Source: Nitrososphaera sp.
Lineage (GTDB): Archaea > Thermoproteota > Nitrososphaeria > Nitrososphaerales > Nitrososphaeraceae
Reading direction: 5' to 3'
DNA: 57,842 bases
Assembly: GCA_023250885.1 (NCBI GenBank)
Contig: JAHEZV010000003.1
Location: 1-57,842, forward strand
Shown here: positions 6,579 through 14,830 of the stretch, piece by piece
How positions within the stretch are numbered: the stretch's first letter is position 1
Layout of the letters: each line of letters opens with the position of its first letter
Notes under the pieces: model-generated
Told to the model about the DNA's origin: nothing
Databases searched by the model: none
Seen by the model: only the letters and a program-made list of their open reading frames with translations
Position numbers and translations under genes: made by a program

Positions 6579-7876
6579 CTCGTCTGCATTACAGGAAGCG
6601 GCCTTGCCTGCAGCGTCGCGTTAAGGTCCTGCGAATGCCCGTCCCTGTACACCGTAATCGTCATTTTGTCTCCCACCGAAGTATGTTCCTCGATGTAAAA
6701 GATGATGTCTTCTATCCTCTTGACTGCCTGCCCGTCGATCGCAGTTATGACGTCTCCTGCAGGCACGTCATTCCGGGTTGCGCCTGCTATGCCTGCCTTG
6801 CCAGCCGGCCCGCCGGGCGTCACCGTGGCTATGGCCACGCCCCTGAAGTCTCTCGGTAGCCCCAGCTTCTCTGCAAGATCCGGCGTCAGGCTTGCGCCTG
6901 CGATGCCAAGCCACGGGTGGTCGTACTTGCCCTCCTGTATCAGATGCGGCACTATGCGCGTTAACGCGTTTGAGGGGATTGCAAACCCGATGCCAGAGAA
7001 TTCGCCGGTATTGGATTTGATGGCGGTGTTGACACCCACCACGTAACCCTGTATGTCAAGCAGAGGTCCTCCAGAGTTGCCTGGGTTGATCGCAGCGTCT
7101 GTCTGGATGGCGTTTGGTATTGAGAATCCCATTTCATGGTTTGGAAGGAGCCTGCCGATCTGGCTTACGATCCCCGTAGTCATCGTGTCGCTTAGGCCAA
7201 ACGGATTTCCAATCGCGATCATCTGCTGACCTACCTGCAGCTGGGAAGAGTCGCCGAGTGAGAGAGGGCTTAGATACTCGCCTGAAAAATCATCGATTAT
7301 CTGCAGTACCGCGATATCGCTAAAGGCATCTGTTCCCACGACCTTGGCAGAGTATGTGTTCGCGTCGACGAACGTAACATCGACCGTCTTGGAGCCGTCG
7401 ACAACGTGGTTGTTCGTTATGATCCTGCCTTCTGTGTCGTAGACAAATCCCGAGCCCAGCCGGGTCGACTGGCTCTCAAGCGGGTTGCCGTTGATTATTA
7501 TGTTCGGGATGACTGTCTTGACACTGCTCGTTATCTGAACCACGGAGCCGCTGGCCTTCTTGAACACCTGGTTCAGTGCCGCGCTTTCCGTGTCAATGAT
7601 TGCTGACGGATTGCTGCCGGAAGCTGCCGTATGTGTGTCTGCTGTTCCGCTGCTGCTATCTTCCTGTCCAGCATTTGTGCTGGGCACCTGCTGCGTCGCT
7701 GGGCTGACGAGTTGCCCTAGGGCCAATCCGCCATCACGCGCCACCTGGACTGCGAGCAAAGAAGCCAGCAGCACGGAAATTATGGTAAGAATTGCTACTT
7801 CTTTCTGCACCATCTTCACCAGCGTGTTTATCGCAGAAATACAAATAACGTCTTGCTGAACTATGTTAATTGACAT
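6575..7876 (-). CDS. HtrA/DegP-like membrane-anchored serine protease with PDZ domain
   Basis: Extracytoplasmic quality-control protease. An N-terminal membrane helix (VAILTIISVLLASLLAVQVA) precedes a Ser/Thr-rich linker, the trypsin-like domain with TNNHVVDG (His), FSDIAVLQI (Asp) and INPGNSGGPLLD (Ser), then a PDZ domain (HPWLGIAGASLTPDLAEKLG...). The annotated ATG 7876 leaves a 21-residue leader; the ATG at 7813 (MVQKEVAIL) fits the signal-anchor and the TATA-like TTATACC (about 7885-7895) better. It sits between mqnD and mqnE, which may be chance or may link envelope stress with quinone supply. Confidence 0.9.
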   Translation of the reverse strand: MSINIVQQDVICISAINTLVKMVQKEVAILTIISVLLASLLAVQVARDGGLALGQLVSPATQQVPSTNAGQEDSSSGTADTHTAASGSNPSAIIDTESAALNQVFKKASGSVVQITSSVKTVIPNIIINGNPLESQSTRLGSGFVYDTEGRIITNNHVVDGSKTVDVTFVDANTYSAKVVGTDAFSDIAVLQIIDDFSGEYLSPLSLGDSSQLQVGQQMIAIGNPFGLSDTMTTGIVSQIGRLLPNHEMGFSIPNAIQTDAAINPGNSGGPLLDIQGYVVGVNTAIKSNTGEFSGIGFAIPSNALTRIVPHLIQEGKYDHPWLGIAGASLTPDLAEKLGLPRDFRGVAIATVTPGGPAGKAGIAGATRNDVPAGDVITAIDGQAVKRIEDIIFYIEEHTSVGDKMTITVYRDGHSQDLNATLQARPLPVMQTS

Positions 7877-7899
7877 TATTAATTTACGGTATAATCCTT

Positions 7900-9006
7900 C
7901 TAGAGGCTTCGGATGTGATTAAAAAACGTGTCGCGCTCCGCCGGCACGCGCTTGATCTCCCTGATCAGGCTTGCCAGCTCTTGGGTCGACGTGCCTGTCT
8001 CCTTGCCTGCCGCCCTGAATATCTCCTCGGAAAACGCGGTCCCAACCATGTCGTTCCCTCCGTACGAGAGCGCCACCTGCGCGACTTTCTTGCCAAGCGC
8101 CACCCAGTAAACAGAGATGTTGTTAAGCACGTTTGCCAAGAGCAATCGCGATACTGCTATCACGCGAAGATCATAGGTCGACGGGCTTTCAGCGGTGACG
8201 AGCCCTTTTTGCTCGAGCTCGGTGTTCTCAAGGCTGAATTTCAATGGGACAAAAGTAGTAAAGCCCTTCGTCTTTTTGTGTAGTTCCCTTATCTTTATCA
8301 CGTGGTCGACGATGTGCTCTGGCTTTTCCACGTGGCCAAAGAGCATCGTGCAGTTGCTCTTTAACCCAAGCTCGTGCGCCTGGCGCGCGGTATCTAGCCA
8401 CTCCTCCCCAGAGCACTTGCCTATCACTATTTGCTTTCGGGTATCGGGGTGGAAGATCTCTGCTCCGCCACCCGGGAGTGAGTCGAGCCCTGTCACCTTG
8501 AGGCGGGACAAAACTTCCTTGACAGAGTTCTTTGTGAGCCTTGCGATGAAGAATATCTCTGCCGGCGTGAACGCCTTTATCGTTACCTTCGGGAATTCCG
8601 CTTTTATCGCCTGAATCATCTTTTCGTAATAGTCAAGCCCCAGCTTTGGGTGGAATCCTCCAACAATGTGGAGCTCGGTGGCGCCCAGCTGCTCCACCGC
8701 TATTTTAGAGCGGGCGACTATCTGCTCCGTCGACAGCGTGTAGGCGTCACTTTGGTCGCTCTTGCGGTAGAACGCGCAAAGGGGGCACCTCGCAGCGCAT
8801 ACGTTGGTGTAATTGAGGTAGTATGACGCGACGAATGTCACAACATCGCCGCATAGCTTTTGGCGGACCTTGTCTGCGGCCGCCCCAAGGAGGAAAAGGT
8901 TCTCCTCGCTCATCAGCTGCACGCCGTCGCTGTAAGACAGCTCCTCGCCGGCCAGAACCTTCTCTAGAGCCGGAGTCCCGCCTGCGACGGTATCGCTCTT
9001 TTGCAA
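7900..9006 (-). CDS. mqnE: Aminofutalosine synthase MqnE (radical SAM)
   Basis: Radical SAM enzyme that adds the adenosyl radical to 3-[(1-carboxyvinyl)oxy]benzoate to give aminofutalosine, an early step in menaquinone synthesis. 368 residues with the 4Fe-4S motif CAARCPLC, then GGFHPKLGLDYY and GLDSLPGGGAEIF, phrases typical of MqnE rather than CofH. ATG 9006. Divergent from mqnC with an 82-bp shared promoter space. The intergenic gap to htrA downstream is 23 nt. Confidence 0.88.
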   Translation of the reverse strand: MQKSDTVAGGTPALEKVLAGEELSYSDGVQLMSEENLFLLGAAADKVRQKLCGDVVTFVASYYLNYTNVCAARCPLCAFYRKSDQSDAYTLSTEQIVARSKIAVEQLGATELHIVGGFHPKLGLDYYEKMIQAIKAEFPKVTIKAFTPAEIFFIARLTKNSVKEVLSRLKVTGLDSLPGGGAEIFHPDTRKQIVIGKCSGEEWLDTARQAHELGLKSNCTMLFGHVEKPEHIVDHVIKIRELHKKTKGFTTFVPLKFSLENTELEQKGLVTAESPSTYDLRVIAVSRLLLANVLNNISVYWVALGKKVAQVALSYGGNDMVGTAFSEEIFRAAGKETGTSTQELASLIREIKRVPAERDTFFNHIRSL

Positions 9007-9088
9007 CTATGACAGTCTGCACCAGAGTTGGTTATAAATTGTAGTCAAAGAATAAATATCAATCAAAGCCCGTAAGTCACGTTAACAC
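9007..9088. promoter_or_regulatory. Divergent mqnE/mqnC promoter region
   Basis: AT-rich spacer between two divergent menaquinone genes. GGTTATAAATTG (about 9031-9042) can serve the minus strand and AAATATCAATC (about 9054-9064) the plus strand, each about 30 nt from a start codon, in line with leaderless transcripts. Confidence 0.45.
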
Positions 9089-10213
9089 TTGCAAAACAGA
9101 CTACTCTCTGATTTTCTAAAGAAATCGGACATCAGCGACGTTCTTGACAACGCCCTTGCAGGGCGCAGGCTCGGCCTCAACGACTGCATACGGCTGGTGA
9201 AGTCAGACGACGTCAACTCGATGGGTCTTGTCGCAAACGCCCTGAGGCAGAGGCTTTACGGCAACACGATCACGTTCATCAACAACATCATCCTGAACTA
9301 CACCAACGTCTGCATCACCTACTGCAAGTTCTGCGCGTTCTACCGACCTCCGGGCCACGAAGAGTCGTACACCGTCCCGATAGAAGAGATTGTAAAGCGC
9401 GTGGCGACTTCGCGGGAAATGTTTGGAATAACGCAGGTCCTGATACAGGGCGGCCACAACCCTAACCTGAAACTGGAATACTATGAAGACGCGTTCAGGG
9501 CGATCAAGAAGAAATGTCCCGAGGTCGAGATAAACGGCCTTTCGCCTTCGGAAGTGGACATGATAGCCAATGTCGAGCGGAGCAGCACGAAAGAAGTGCT
9601 TGCCCGGCTGAAGGCGGCAGGCATGGACACTTTTGCCGGCGGCGGTGCGGAGATCCTTGAAGACCGCGTCAAGGAAGAGATTAGCCCGCTCAAGATAAAG
9701 AGCCACGAGTGGCTGCGCATAATGGAGGAGGCCCACCAGCTGGGCTTCAAGTCGGTGGCCACAATGATGTACGGCACCGTGGAGACTGAAGAAGACCGCG
9801 CAAGGCACATCATGAAGATAGCGCAGCTGCAGGAAAAGACCGGTGGCTTTCTGGTCTTTATCCCGTGGAGCTTTGAACCCAACAAGACTGAGATACAGGC
9901 CGAAGGAAAAATCAAGTATCCTGCCGGCGGGTTGTCGCTATTGAAAATGATTGCGATTGTAAGGATAATGTATTACGGCCTTATTCCACACTTGCAGTCG
10001 TCGTGGCTCACAAATGGCATAGGAATGGCGCAACTTGCCCTCAACCATGGGGCCGACGACTTTGGCGGCACACTCATTGGCGAAGAGGTGGTGAGCGCAA
10101 CTGGCGCGCGCTCGACAGAGCTAACGTCAGACAGGATAATTGCCGCAGTCAAACAGGCCGGATTCAGGGTTGCCGAGCGAGACAATTCCTACAAGATCAT
10201 AAAGTACCATTGA
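9089..10213 (+). CDS. mqnC: Cyclic dehypoxanthinyl futalosine synthase MqnC (radical SAM)
   Basis: Radical SAM cyclase that closes the second ring of the naphthoquinone precursor. 374 residues with CITYCKFC, IQGGHNPNLKLEYYED and GMDTFAGGGAEIL, and a C-terminal FIPWSFEPNKTEIQ typical of MqnC. It is a paralogue of mqnE across the divergent promoter. The start is TTG 9089, about 30 nt after a TATA-like box. Its stop lies inside the 3' end of the convergent ubiD-type gene (17-nt overlap). Confidence 0.88.
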   Translation: MQNRLLSDFLKKSDISDVLDNALAGRRLGLNDCIRLVKSDDVNSMGLVANALRQRLYGNTITFINNIILNYTNVCITYCKFCAFYRPPGHEESYTVPIEEIVKRVATSREMFGITQVLIQGGHNPNLKLEYYEDAFRAIKKKCPEVEINGLSPSEVDMIANVERSSTKEVLARLKAAGMDTFAGGGAEILEDRVKEEISPLKIKSHEWLRIMEEAHQLGFKSVATMMYGTVETEEDRARHIMKIAQLQEKTGGFLVFIPWSFEPNKTEIQAEGKIKYPAGGLSLLKMIAIVRIMYYGLIPHLQSSWLTNGIGMAQLALNHGADDFGGTLIGEEVVSATGARSTELTSDRIIAAVKQAGFRVAERDNSYKIIKYH

Positions 10214-11651
10214 AGTATTCCCCCCACTTTTTGTCGACCATGGCTTTCGTCTCTTCGTCGACGACTACAAGCTGCTGAATTTCGCGCATGTAGCCTTCCT
10301 CCTTCCACTTTGTGGTACCGTCAATGCCAAGCTTTGAACCCAGGTTCACAAGCGGCGACGCTGGGTCAAGCGTGTCTGTAGGCGTGTTATTGATGATGAC
10401 AGTGTCGCGCGCCGGGTCTGTTCGAGTGGTCACAGCCCATATCACGTCGTTCATGTCGTGCACGTTGACTTCGCTGTCGACCACAATGAACATCTTTGTC
10501 AGCGCCAGCTGCCCCATGCCCCACAGCCCCATCATTACCTTTTTCGCCTGCCCCGGGTACTGCTTCTTTATCGATATTATCGCAAGGCCCTGGAACCAGC
10601 CGGCGGCAGGCATTGAAAAGTCAACCACCTCAGGGTGGAACATCTGGACAAGTGGCAGGAACGAGCGCTCGATCACCTTGCCAATGTAGGCATCTTCCAG
10701 TACCGGCTTACCCACCACCGTCGTTAGGTAAATGGGATTGTTGCGCCTCGTGATCCCTGTAAGCGTAAATGTCGGAAATGGCTCTGAAGGCGTATAGTAT
10801 CCGGTGTGGTCCCCAAACGGCCCTTCCATCCTCAGGTCGTTTGGATCGACGTACCCTTCAAGCACTATTTCGGAATTGGCAGGGACTTCAAGGTCAACTG
10901 TCTTGCATTTTACTAGTTTGACGCCCTTCTTTCTTGTGATGCCGGAGAACAGGTACTTGTCCATGCCTTCTGGCACAGGCGCGACTGCGCTAAAAACGGT
11001 TGCCGGGTCCGCGCCGATCACTATCGCGACTTCGATCTTTTTGTTCTGCTCCTTCAGCATCCTGTAGTGTTGAGCTCCACGCTTGTGTGTCTGCCAATGC
11101 ATTATTGCGTGCTTGTCGTCAATGATCTGAATCCTGTAAACGCCAAAATTCCGGATTTCAGTCTCCGGGTGCTTTGTAACAGTAAGGCCAAAAGTGATAA
11201 AGCGTCCGGCGTCGCCGGGGAACGATTTCAAGACAGGCATCGAGTTGAGCGACGCCCTGTCGGTTTCCACAACTTCGCTGACCGGCCCGCTGTCCACGTA
11301 CTTGGGCCCGTACTCGCTTATTTCTGACAGTTTCGGCAGCATCTTTAACTTGTTGAGCATGCCTGACGGGATCTTCATTTTAGCAAGCTCGGTGATGCGC
11401 CTACCAATTTCGGTAAAGTCCTCAGTTTCAAGCGCGATTTCCAGCCTCTTCATGCTGCCGAACGCGTTGCCCAGGACCTGCATTCTCGAGCCCTCGACGT
11501 TCTCAAACAGCACTGCCGGCCCGTCGGAATACATCAGCCGGCGCATGACCTCGGCTATCTCTAGATCCGGGCTGACTTTTGCCTTGACCCTCTTTAGCTG
11601 TCCTGCCCGTTCTAGGGCTTCAACGTATTCGCCGAGGCTTTCAGAGGGCAT
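10197..11651 (-). CDS. UbiD-family decarboxylase, probably of menaquinone synthesis
   Basis: Prenyl-FMN-dependent (de)carboxylase, about 484 residues from ATG 11651 (MPSESLGEYVEALERAG), which matches the normal UbiD N-terminus; the longer ORF-track start at 11918 reads through a different small gene region and is unlikely. Family phrases: PAVLFENVEG, NFGVYRIQIIDDKHAIMHW, ALVGADPATVFSA-like VIGADPATVFSAVAPVPEG, and GPFGDHTGYYTPSEPFP. Placed beside mqnC/mqnE/mqnD it is the likely 1,4-dihydroxy-6-naphthoate decarboxylase. No UbiX partner is in the window. Confidence 0.85.
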   Translation of the reverse strand: MPSESLGEYVEALERAGQLKRVKAKVSPDLEIAEVMRRLMYSDGPAVLFENVEGSRMQVLGNAFGSMKRLEIALETEDFTEIGRRITELAKMKIPSGMLNKLKMLPKLSEISEYGPKYVDSGPVSEVVETDRASLNSMPVLKSFPGDAGRFITFGLTVTKHPETEIRNFGVYRIQIIDDKHAIMHWQTHKRGAQHYRMLKEQNKKIEVAIVIGADPATVFSAVAPVPEGMDKYLFSGITRKKGVKLVKCKTVDLEVPANSEIVLEGYVDPNDLRMEGPFGDHTGYYTPSEPFPTFTLTGITRRNNPIYLTTVVGKPVLEDAYIGKVIERSFLPLVQMFHPEVVDFSMPAAGWFQGLAIISIKKQYPGQAKKVMMGLWGMGQLALTKMFIVVDSEVNVHDMNDVIWAVTTRTDPARDTVIINNTPTDTLDPASPLVNLGSKLGIDGTTKWKEEGYMREIQQLVVVDEETKAMVDKKWGEYFNGTL

Positions 11652-11730
11652 AAGCCAGCTACCCTGGATATGAAAAATATACCTTTGCATTCTTTCATGA
11701 TTAGTAAATAGTCCTTGATGCCGCGGAAGC

Positions 11731-11962
11731 ATGTCAGAAGGAACAAAGGGATCGATGAGTCCTGATAAGATAAAACAGCATGAGCCAACGGCCGTCAAGC
11801 ACGACCCGTCTGACCAAAAAATAGTTGAGAGGGCTGAGGCAGGATGGGAACCCTGAAGAGGCCCGCGAAATAGCGAGAAAGAAGGGGATGGCCAAAGGGA
11901 CCGCCGGCGTGGCTCCAACTGGCGACGAGTACGAGCAGGGAGCTGCCGGGACTAACAAGTAG
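11731..11962 (+). pseudogene. Small hydrophilic protein gene with a one-base frameshift
   Basis: ATG 11731 starts MSEGTKGSMSPDKIKQHEPT... and stops at TGA 11854. The next frame is open across the stop and continues EEAREIARKKGMAKGTAGVA... to TAG 11960. Removing one G in GCAGGATGGG would join them as ...ERAEADGNPEEAREIARKKG..., a single charged protein of about 77 residues. Either a real frameshift or a sequence error. The protein is low-complexity and hydrophilic; function not recognised. Confidence 0.5.
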
Positions 11963-11989
11963 GCATACTCTTTTTCTTATTTTTCTGCA

Positions 11990-12115
11990 ATGACCGACAA
12001 GAAATTCCCGGACGTGTCAAAGGAGGCTATAGTCAGGCCTGAAGACGTGCGGTTAAAGTCAGCTGACCCCGACATGGACAGCGACGACAACCCTGACATT
12101 GACCCGGAATTGTAA
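11990..12115 (+). CDS. Small acidic protein (41 aa)
   Basis: ATG 11990, MTDKKFPDVSKEAIVRPEDV followed by an Asp-rich tail (DPDMDSDDNPDIDPEL). Too short for the ORF track. It follows the frameshifted hydrophilic gene by 27 nt on the same strand. Composition suggests a disordered protein. Evidence is only the clean frame, start and codon pattern; no homologue recognised. Confidence 0.45.
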   Translation: MTDKKFPDVSKEAIVRPEDVRLKSADPDMDSDDNPDIDPEL

Positions 12116-12119
12116 ACAG

Positions 12120-12527
12120 CTAGCGCTCTTTCAGGAACTTGCTCATGTTCTTGCGCACAAGCGGGATTATCTTTTTCATGATCACGCCGTGCACGTTTTC
12201 TGCGTCGACATCGAACGACAGCAGAAGCACGTAAGAGAGGCGGCTGTTTTCATCTGCTATCGGGATAGTCGCCCTTATCAGCTTGGCATAGTGGGACATC
12301 GCATAGTTGATCCTGCCGAGCAGGTACTCCCACCGTAGGCGGGTGTACTGGCGGGTCGCAGCCGTGATGGCATACTGCGCCCTCTCCTCGGGTGTCAGCA
12401 GGGCTTTGAGGCCCTTCCTCTCTGACGCGGCCATGAGCTTGCCGTCCTCGTCTGCAATCGCGGCAAACCTGATCGACTTGTCAAGCGTAATCACCTTGTC
12501 GCAAAACTCTTGGAAGAATGATTTCAT
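12120..12527 (-). CDS. Thaumarchaeal roadblock-like small protein
   Basis: 135 residues: SIRFAAIADEDGKLMAASER, then YAITAATRQYTRLRWEYLLGRINY and LIRATIPIADENSRLSYVLLLSFD. The pattern of a buried strand with GKL, a basic helix pair and a YVLLLSFD strand looks like a roadblock/longin-type fold; I believe this family is listed as DUF6659 but cannot confirm it. A clear paralogue is encoded at 42420..42824. These abundant small thaumarchaeal proteins have no assigned role. Confidence 0.7.
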   Translation of the reverse strand: MKSFFQEFCDKVITLDKSIRFAAIADEDGKLMAASERKGLKALLTPEERAQYAITAATRQYTRLRWEYLLGRINYAMSHYAKLIRATIPIADENSRLSYVLLLSFDVDAENVHGVIMKKIIPLVRKNMSKFLKER

Positions 12528-12610
12528 TCAACCACTCTCCATTGATAGGGTATATTTGATTTTCGTACAAGCAAATACTTATATGAGTTACAGGAAGGAT
12601 TCTGTCTGAT

Positions 12611-13003
12611 TTGTCTGCTCAGGAAATCGTGACGCTGGAGGACCGCAAGAACTCGCTTTTGAACAGGCGGGAGGTAAAGGCGGTGTTCAAGGGAGCCGCC
12701 GGCAAGATCAAAAAGACCGAGGCGGTGGAAAAGATGGCCAGCCAGCTCAATGTCGATAAAAAGCAGGTCATTCCGGTGAACCTCATATGCCATACCGGCA
12801 TGACCGACGTTCACGCCGTATTCTATGTCTATGACGACGAAAAGGAAGCTGCGAAGCAGCTCCCGCGCTACAGGCTGCTAAGGACGTTACCAAAGGAAGC
12901 GAGGAAAAAGATACTTGACGAAGAAAAGGCCGCGAAGCTCAAGACCAAGCAAGAGGCCGCGGCTTCCAAGGGCGGTGCCACTGCCGGAGGTGCCAAGAAG
13001 TAA
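12611..13003 (+). CDS. rps24e: Ribosomal protein S24e
   Basis: Small-subunit protein, 130 residues from TTG 12611. The core [35 protein letters not shown] and [14 protein letters not shown] is S24e; the C-terminus adds a Lys/Ala-rich tail ([15 protein letters not shown]). TATA-like AATACTTATAT about 33 nt upstream suggests a leaderless mRNA. The stop overlaps the rps27ae ATG (TAATG), the usual archaeal gene pair. Confidence 0.95.
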   Translation: MSAQEIVTLEDRKNSLLNRREVKAVFKGAAGKIKKTEAVEKMASQLNVDKKQVIPVNLICHTGMTDVHAVFYVYDDEKEAAKQLPRYRLLRTLPKEARKKILDEEKAAKLKTKQEAAASKGGATAGGAKK

Positions 13004-13212
13004 TGGCTGACAAAAAGGGTCCTGCCAAGGGCGAAGTAGCGGTATACAAGTTCTACAAGGTTTCAGGCGACAAGGTGACAAGGAGCAGGCGCGACTGCCC
13101 GCGCTGCGGCAAGGGGACATTCATGGCCGAGCACAAGGACAGGTTTACCTGCGGCAAGTGCGGCTTCACCGAGTTCAACCACAAGGAAACGGCCAAGAAG
13201 AGCAAAAAGTAA
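13003..13212 (+). CDS. rps27ae: Ribosomal protein S27ae
   Basis: 69 residues with a four-cysteine zinc ribbon ([13 protein letters not shown] ... CGKCGFTEF) and basic tail KKSKK, typical of archaeal S27ae. It overlaps rps24e by one base. In many archaea this pair is followed by the kae1-bud32 KEOPS locus; here the next gene is a convergent nucleotidyltransferase/kinase-like fusion. Confidence 0.95.
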   Translation: MADKKGPAKGEVAVYKFYKVSGDKVTRSRRDCPRCGKGTFMAEHKDRFTCGKCGFTEFNHKETAKKSKK

Positions 13213-13216
13213 AGAC

Positions 13217-14830
13217 CTATTTTGCAATTTCTTTAATCTCTTTCTTGATCGCATGAGCTACCGATGGTGCCAGCACCGGGTAAAATGACTCGATGTAGCG
13301 CCGGCTTTTTGCAAGGCGAGCGACATTGCCAGAGCCTGCAACATCAACGTAGCCCTGCAGGAATTCCTTTGTTATCGCAGCTGCCACGCCGCCGTTGCTG
13401 GTGCCCTTTACCCCCCAGCTGATAAACTGCGCAAGGTCCCATGCAGGGTCGCCGGCCTGGAATACAAACTGCTCTACGTCGGTTAAATATAGATCACCGC
13501 CGCTGACAATTATGTTCTTGGGTTTGACGTTGCCAAGGCTGGAACCGGTGCCGTGTATTTTTGCGATTTGCGCGCCTCCTTCTCTGAGCATGCCGGCGTC
13601 GCCCCTGCCCATGATGCAATCCTTTATCACCCCGGCAAGCGTCTCGCCCTCGATAAACTGCGTCACGAGAATCTTCCTGTCAAGGACGACCGCCTCTATC
13701 GCCGGTGTGCGCAGGCCGAGGCTTCTGATGTACCTTATTGCCTTGTATTCAGAGCCAAGCCGGAAGAGCGGGTCAACCCTGAACCGTTTTACCGGTGCAG
13801 TCCACAGGCTCAGCGCGGCCCATTTCACCGCCTTTGACTTTGCAAACTCCTTTACTGCAATCTTGCGTTCGTCGTTTAGCACGTACAGCATTGTCCTGCT
13901 GTTGACGTTGCCAAGCCGCCTTTTTCTTGTTGCAGAATAGCCAAGGTCGTCCAGCCAGTCCCTGCTGTCCACCATCAGCCTGCCTTCAGGCAGCCTCCAG
14001 TATGCCCTCCTTGGGCAGGCCATGAAATCAGGCAATTCCATTGATTTGCTCCTGCGCTTTATCTTTGATTCGGCTTCGCTGACCATAAGGTACATGATTT
14101 TCCTTCCAGCATAGGTGTGTACAAAGTATGAGCTGAATTCCTGCAGCCTCTTTGTAAGCTTGAGGCGCGTCCTGCCACTTTCCACAAATACGCGCTTGTC
14201 AGATATCTGCAACAGGCTGTCCTGCCTTGCAGCAAGAAGTTTCCTATCTTCTGCAACAATGTCTGCAAGCGCCCTGCGGTAGCCTTCAAGCGCGAATTCT
14301 AGGTTGTGCTTGTCCACCGTGTAGGTACTGTAGTAGCTGTACGCCGCACCGGGGTACAGCGACATCCTTCGCCTTATCTTGGAGAATGCCACAAATTCAA
14401 GGGGGAAAATGATCTCGGTGCTCAGCACGCCCGTCGAGCCCACGATGTCCTGCACCTCTTCCAGAATGACGCGCCGCTTGTAGGCCCGCTCCACCGAGGC
14501 AAAAAACTCTGCGTTGGCAATAGGCTCGTAGACGTGCAGCAGGCGGCCGACGACAAACTCGCCGAGAAAAGCGCTTTTTGCGTCGCGCTCAAGCGCATTG
14601 CTGTCGACTGCAAGCGCGGACACCTTCATGCCGGATTCGCTGAAATACACGTACTTGACCACGTACGGATAGTTCTCAAGGACAACCAGCAGGTCGACGT
14701 CGCTGTCAGGCCGGGAGTAGCCGGCCACTCTGGAGCCGTAGAGGCACGCGGCTACCACCGCGCGGCCTTTTGCCACCCTGACGATGCATTTCTTGATAAC
14801 CTCAAGCTCTTGTGGGGAAACGCTAGACAT
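13217..14830 (-). CDS. Nucleotidyltransferase fused to a Bud32/APH-like kinase-type domain
   Basis: 537 residues. The N-terminus (about 1-90) is a Pol-beta-type nucleotidyltransferase with GSRVAGYSRPDSDVDLLVV, i.e. GS-x10-DxD. A middle helical/basic region follows. The C-terminal 200 residues look kinase-like: IAVKEF (possible P-loop Lys), EYKAIRYIRSLGLRTPAIEA and FIEGETL, then SSLGNVKPKNIIV where HGDL..N is expected (catalytic Asp replaced by Asn), and LTDVEQF...GDPAWDLAQF, with the metal Asp kept. Its start overlaps the upstream zincin gene by 8 nt. Substrate unknown; the neighbours point to translation or RNA. Confidence 0.7.
   Translation of the reverse strand: MSSVSPQELEVIKKCIVRVAKGRAVVAACLYGSRVAGYSRPDSDVDLLVVLENYPYVVKYVYFSESGMKVSALAVDSNALERDAKSAFLGEFVVGRLLHVYEPIANAEFFASVERAYKRRVILEEVQDIVGSTGVLSTEIIFPLEFVAFSKIRRRMSLYPGAAYSYYSTYTVDKHNLEFALEGYRRALADIVAEDRKLLAARQDSLLQISDKRVFVESGRTRLKLTKRLQEFSSYFVHTYAGRKIMYLMVSEAESKIKRRSKSMELPDFMACPRRAYWRLPEGRLMVDSRDWLDDLGYSATRKRRLGNVNSRTMLYVLNDERKIAVKEFAKSKAVKWAALSLWTAPVKRFRVDPLFRLGSEYKAIRYIRSLGLRTPAIEAVVLDRKILVTQFIEGETLAGVIKDCIMGRGDAGMLREGGAQIAKIHGTGSSLGNVKPKNIIVSGGDLYLTDVEQFVFQAGDPAWDLAQFISWGVKGTSNGGVAAAITKEFLQGYVDVAGSGNVARLAKSRRYIESFYPVLAPSVAHAIKKEIKEIAK

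Noticed and set aside
11652-11918. N-terminal 89-codon extension of the UbiD-type ORF
   Set aside because: It is antisense to a plus-strand small gene and has no UbiD-like sequence; the family starts at MPSESLGEYV.
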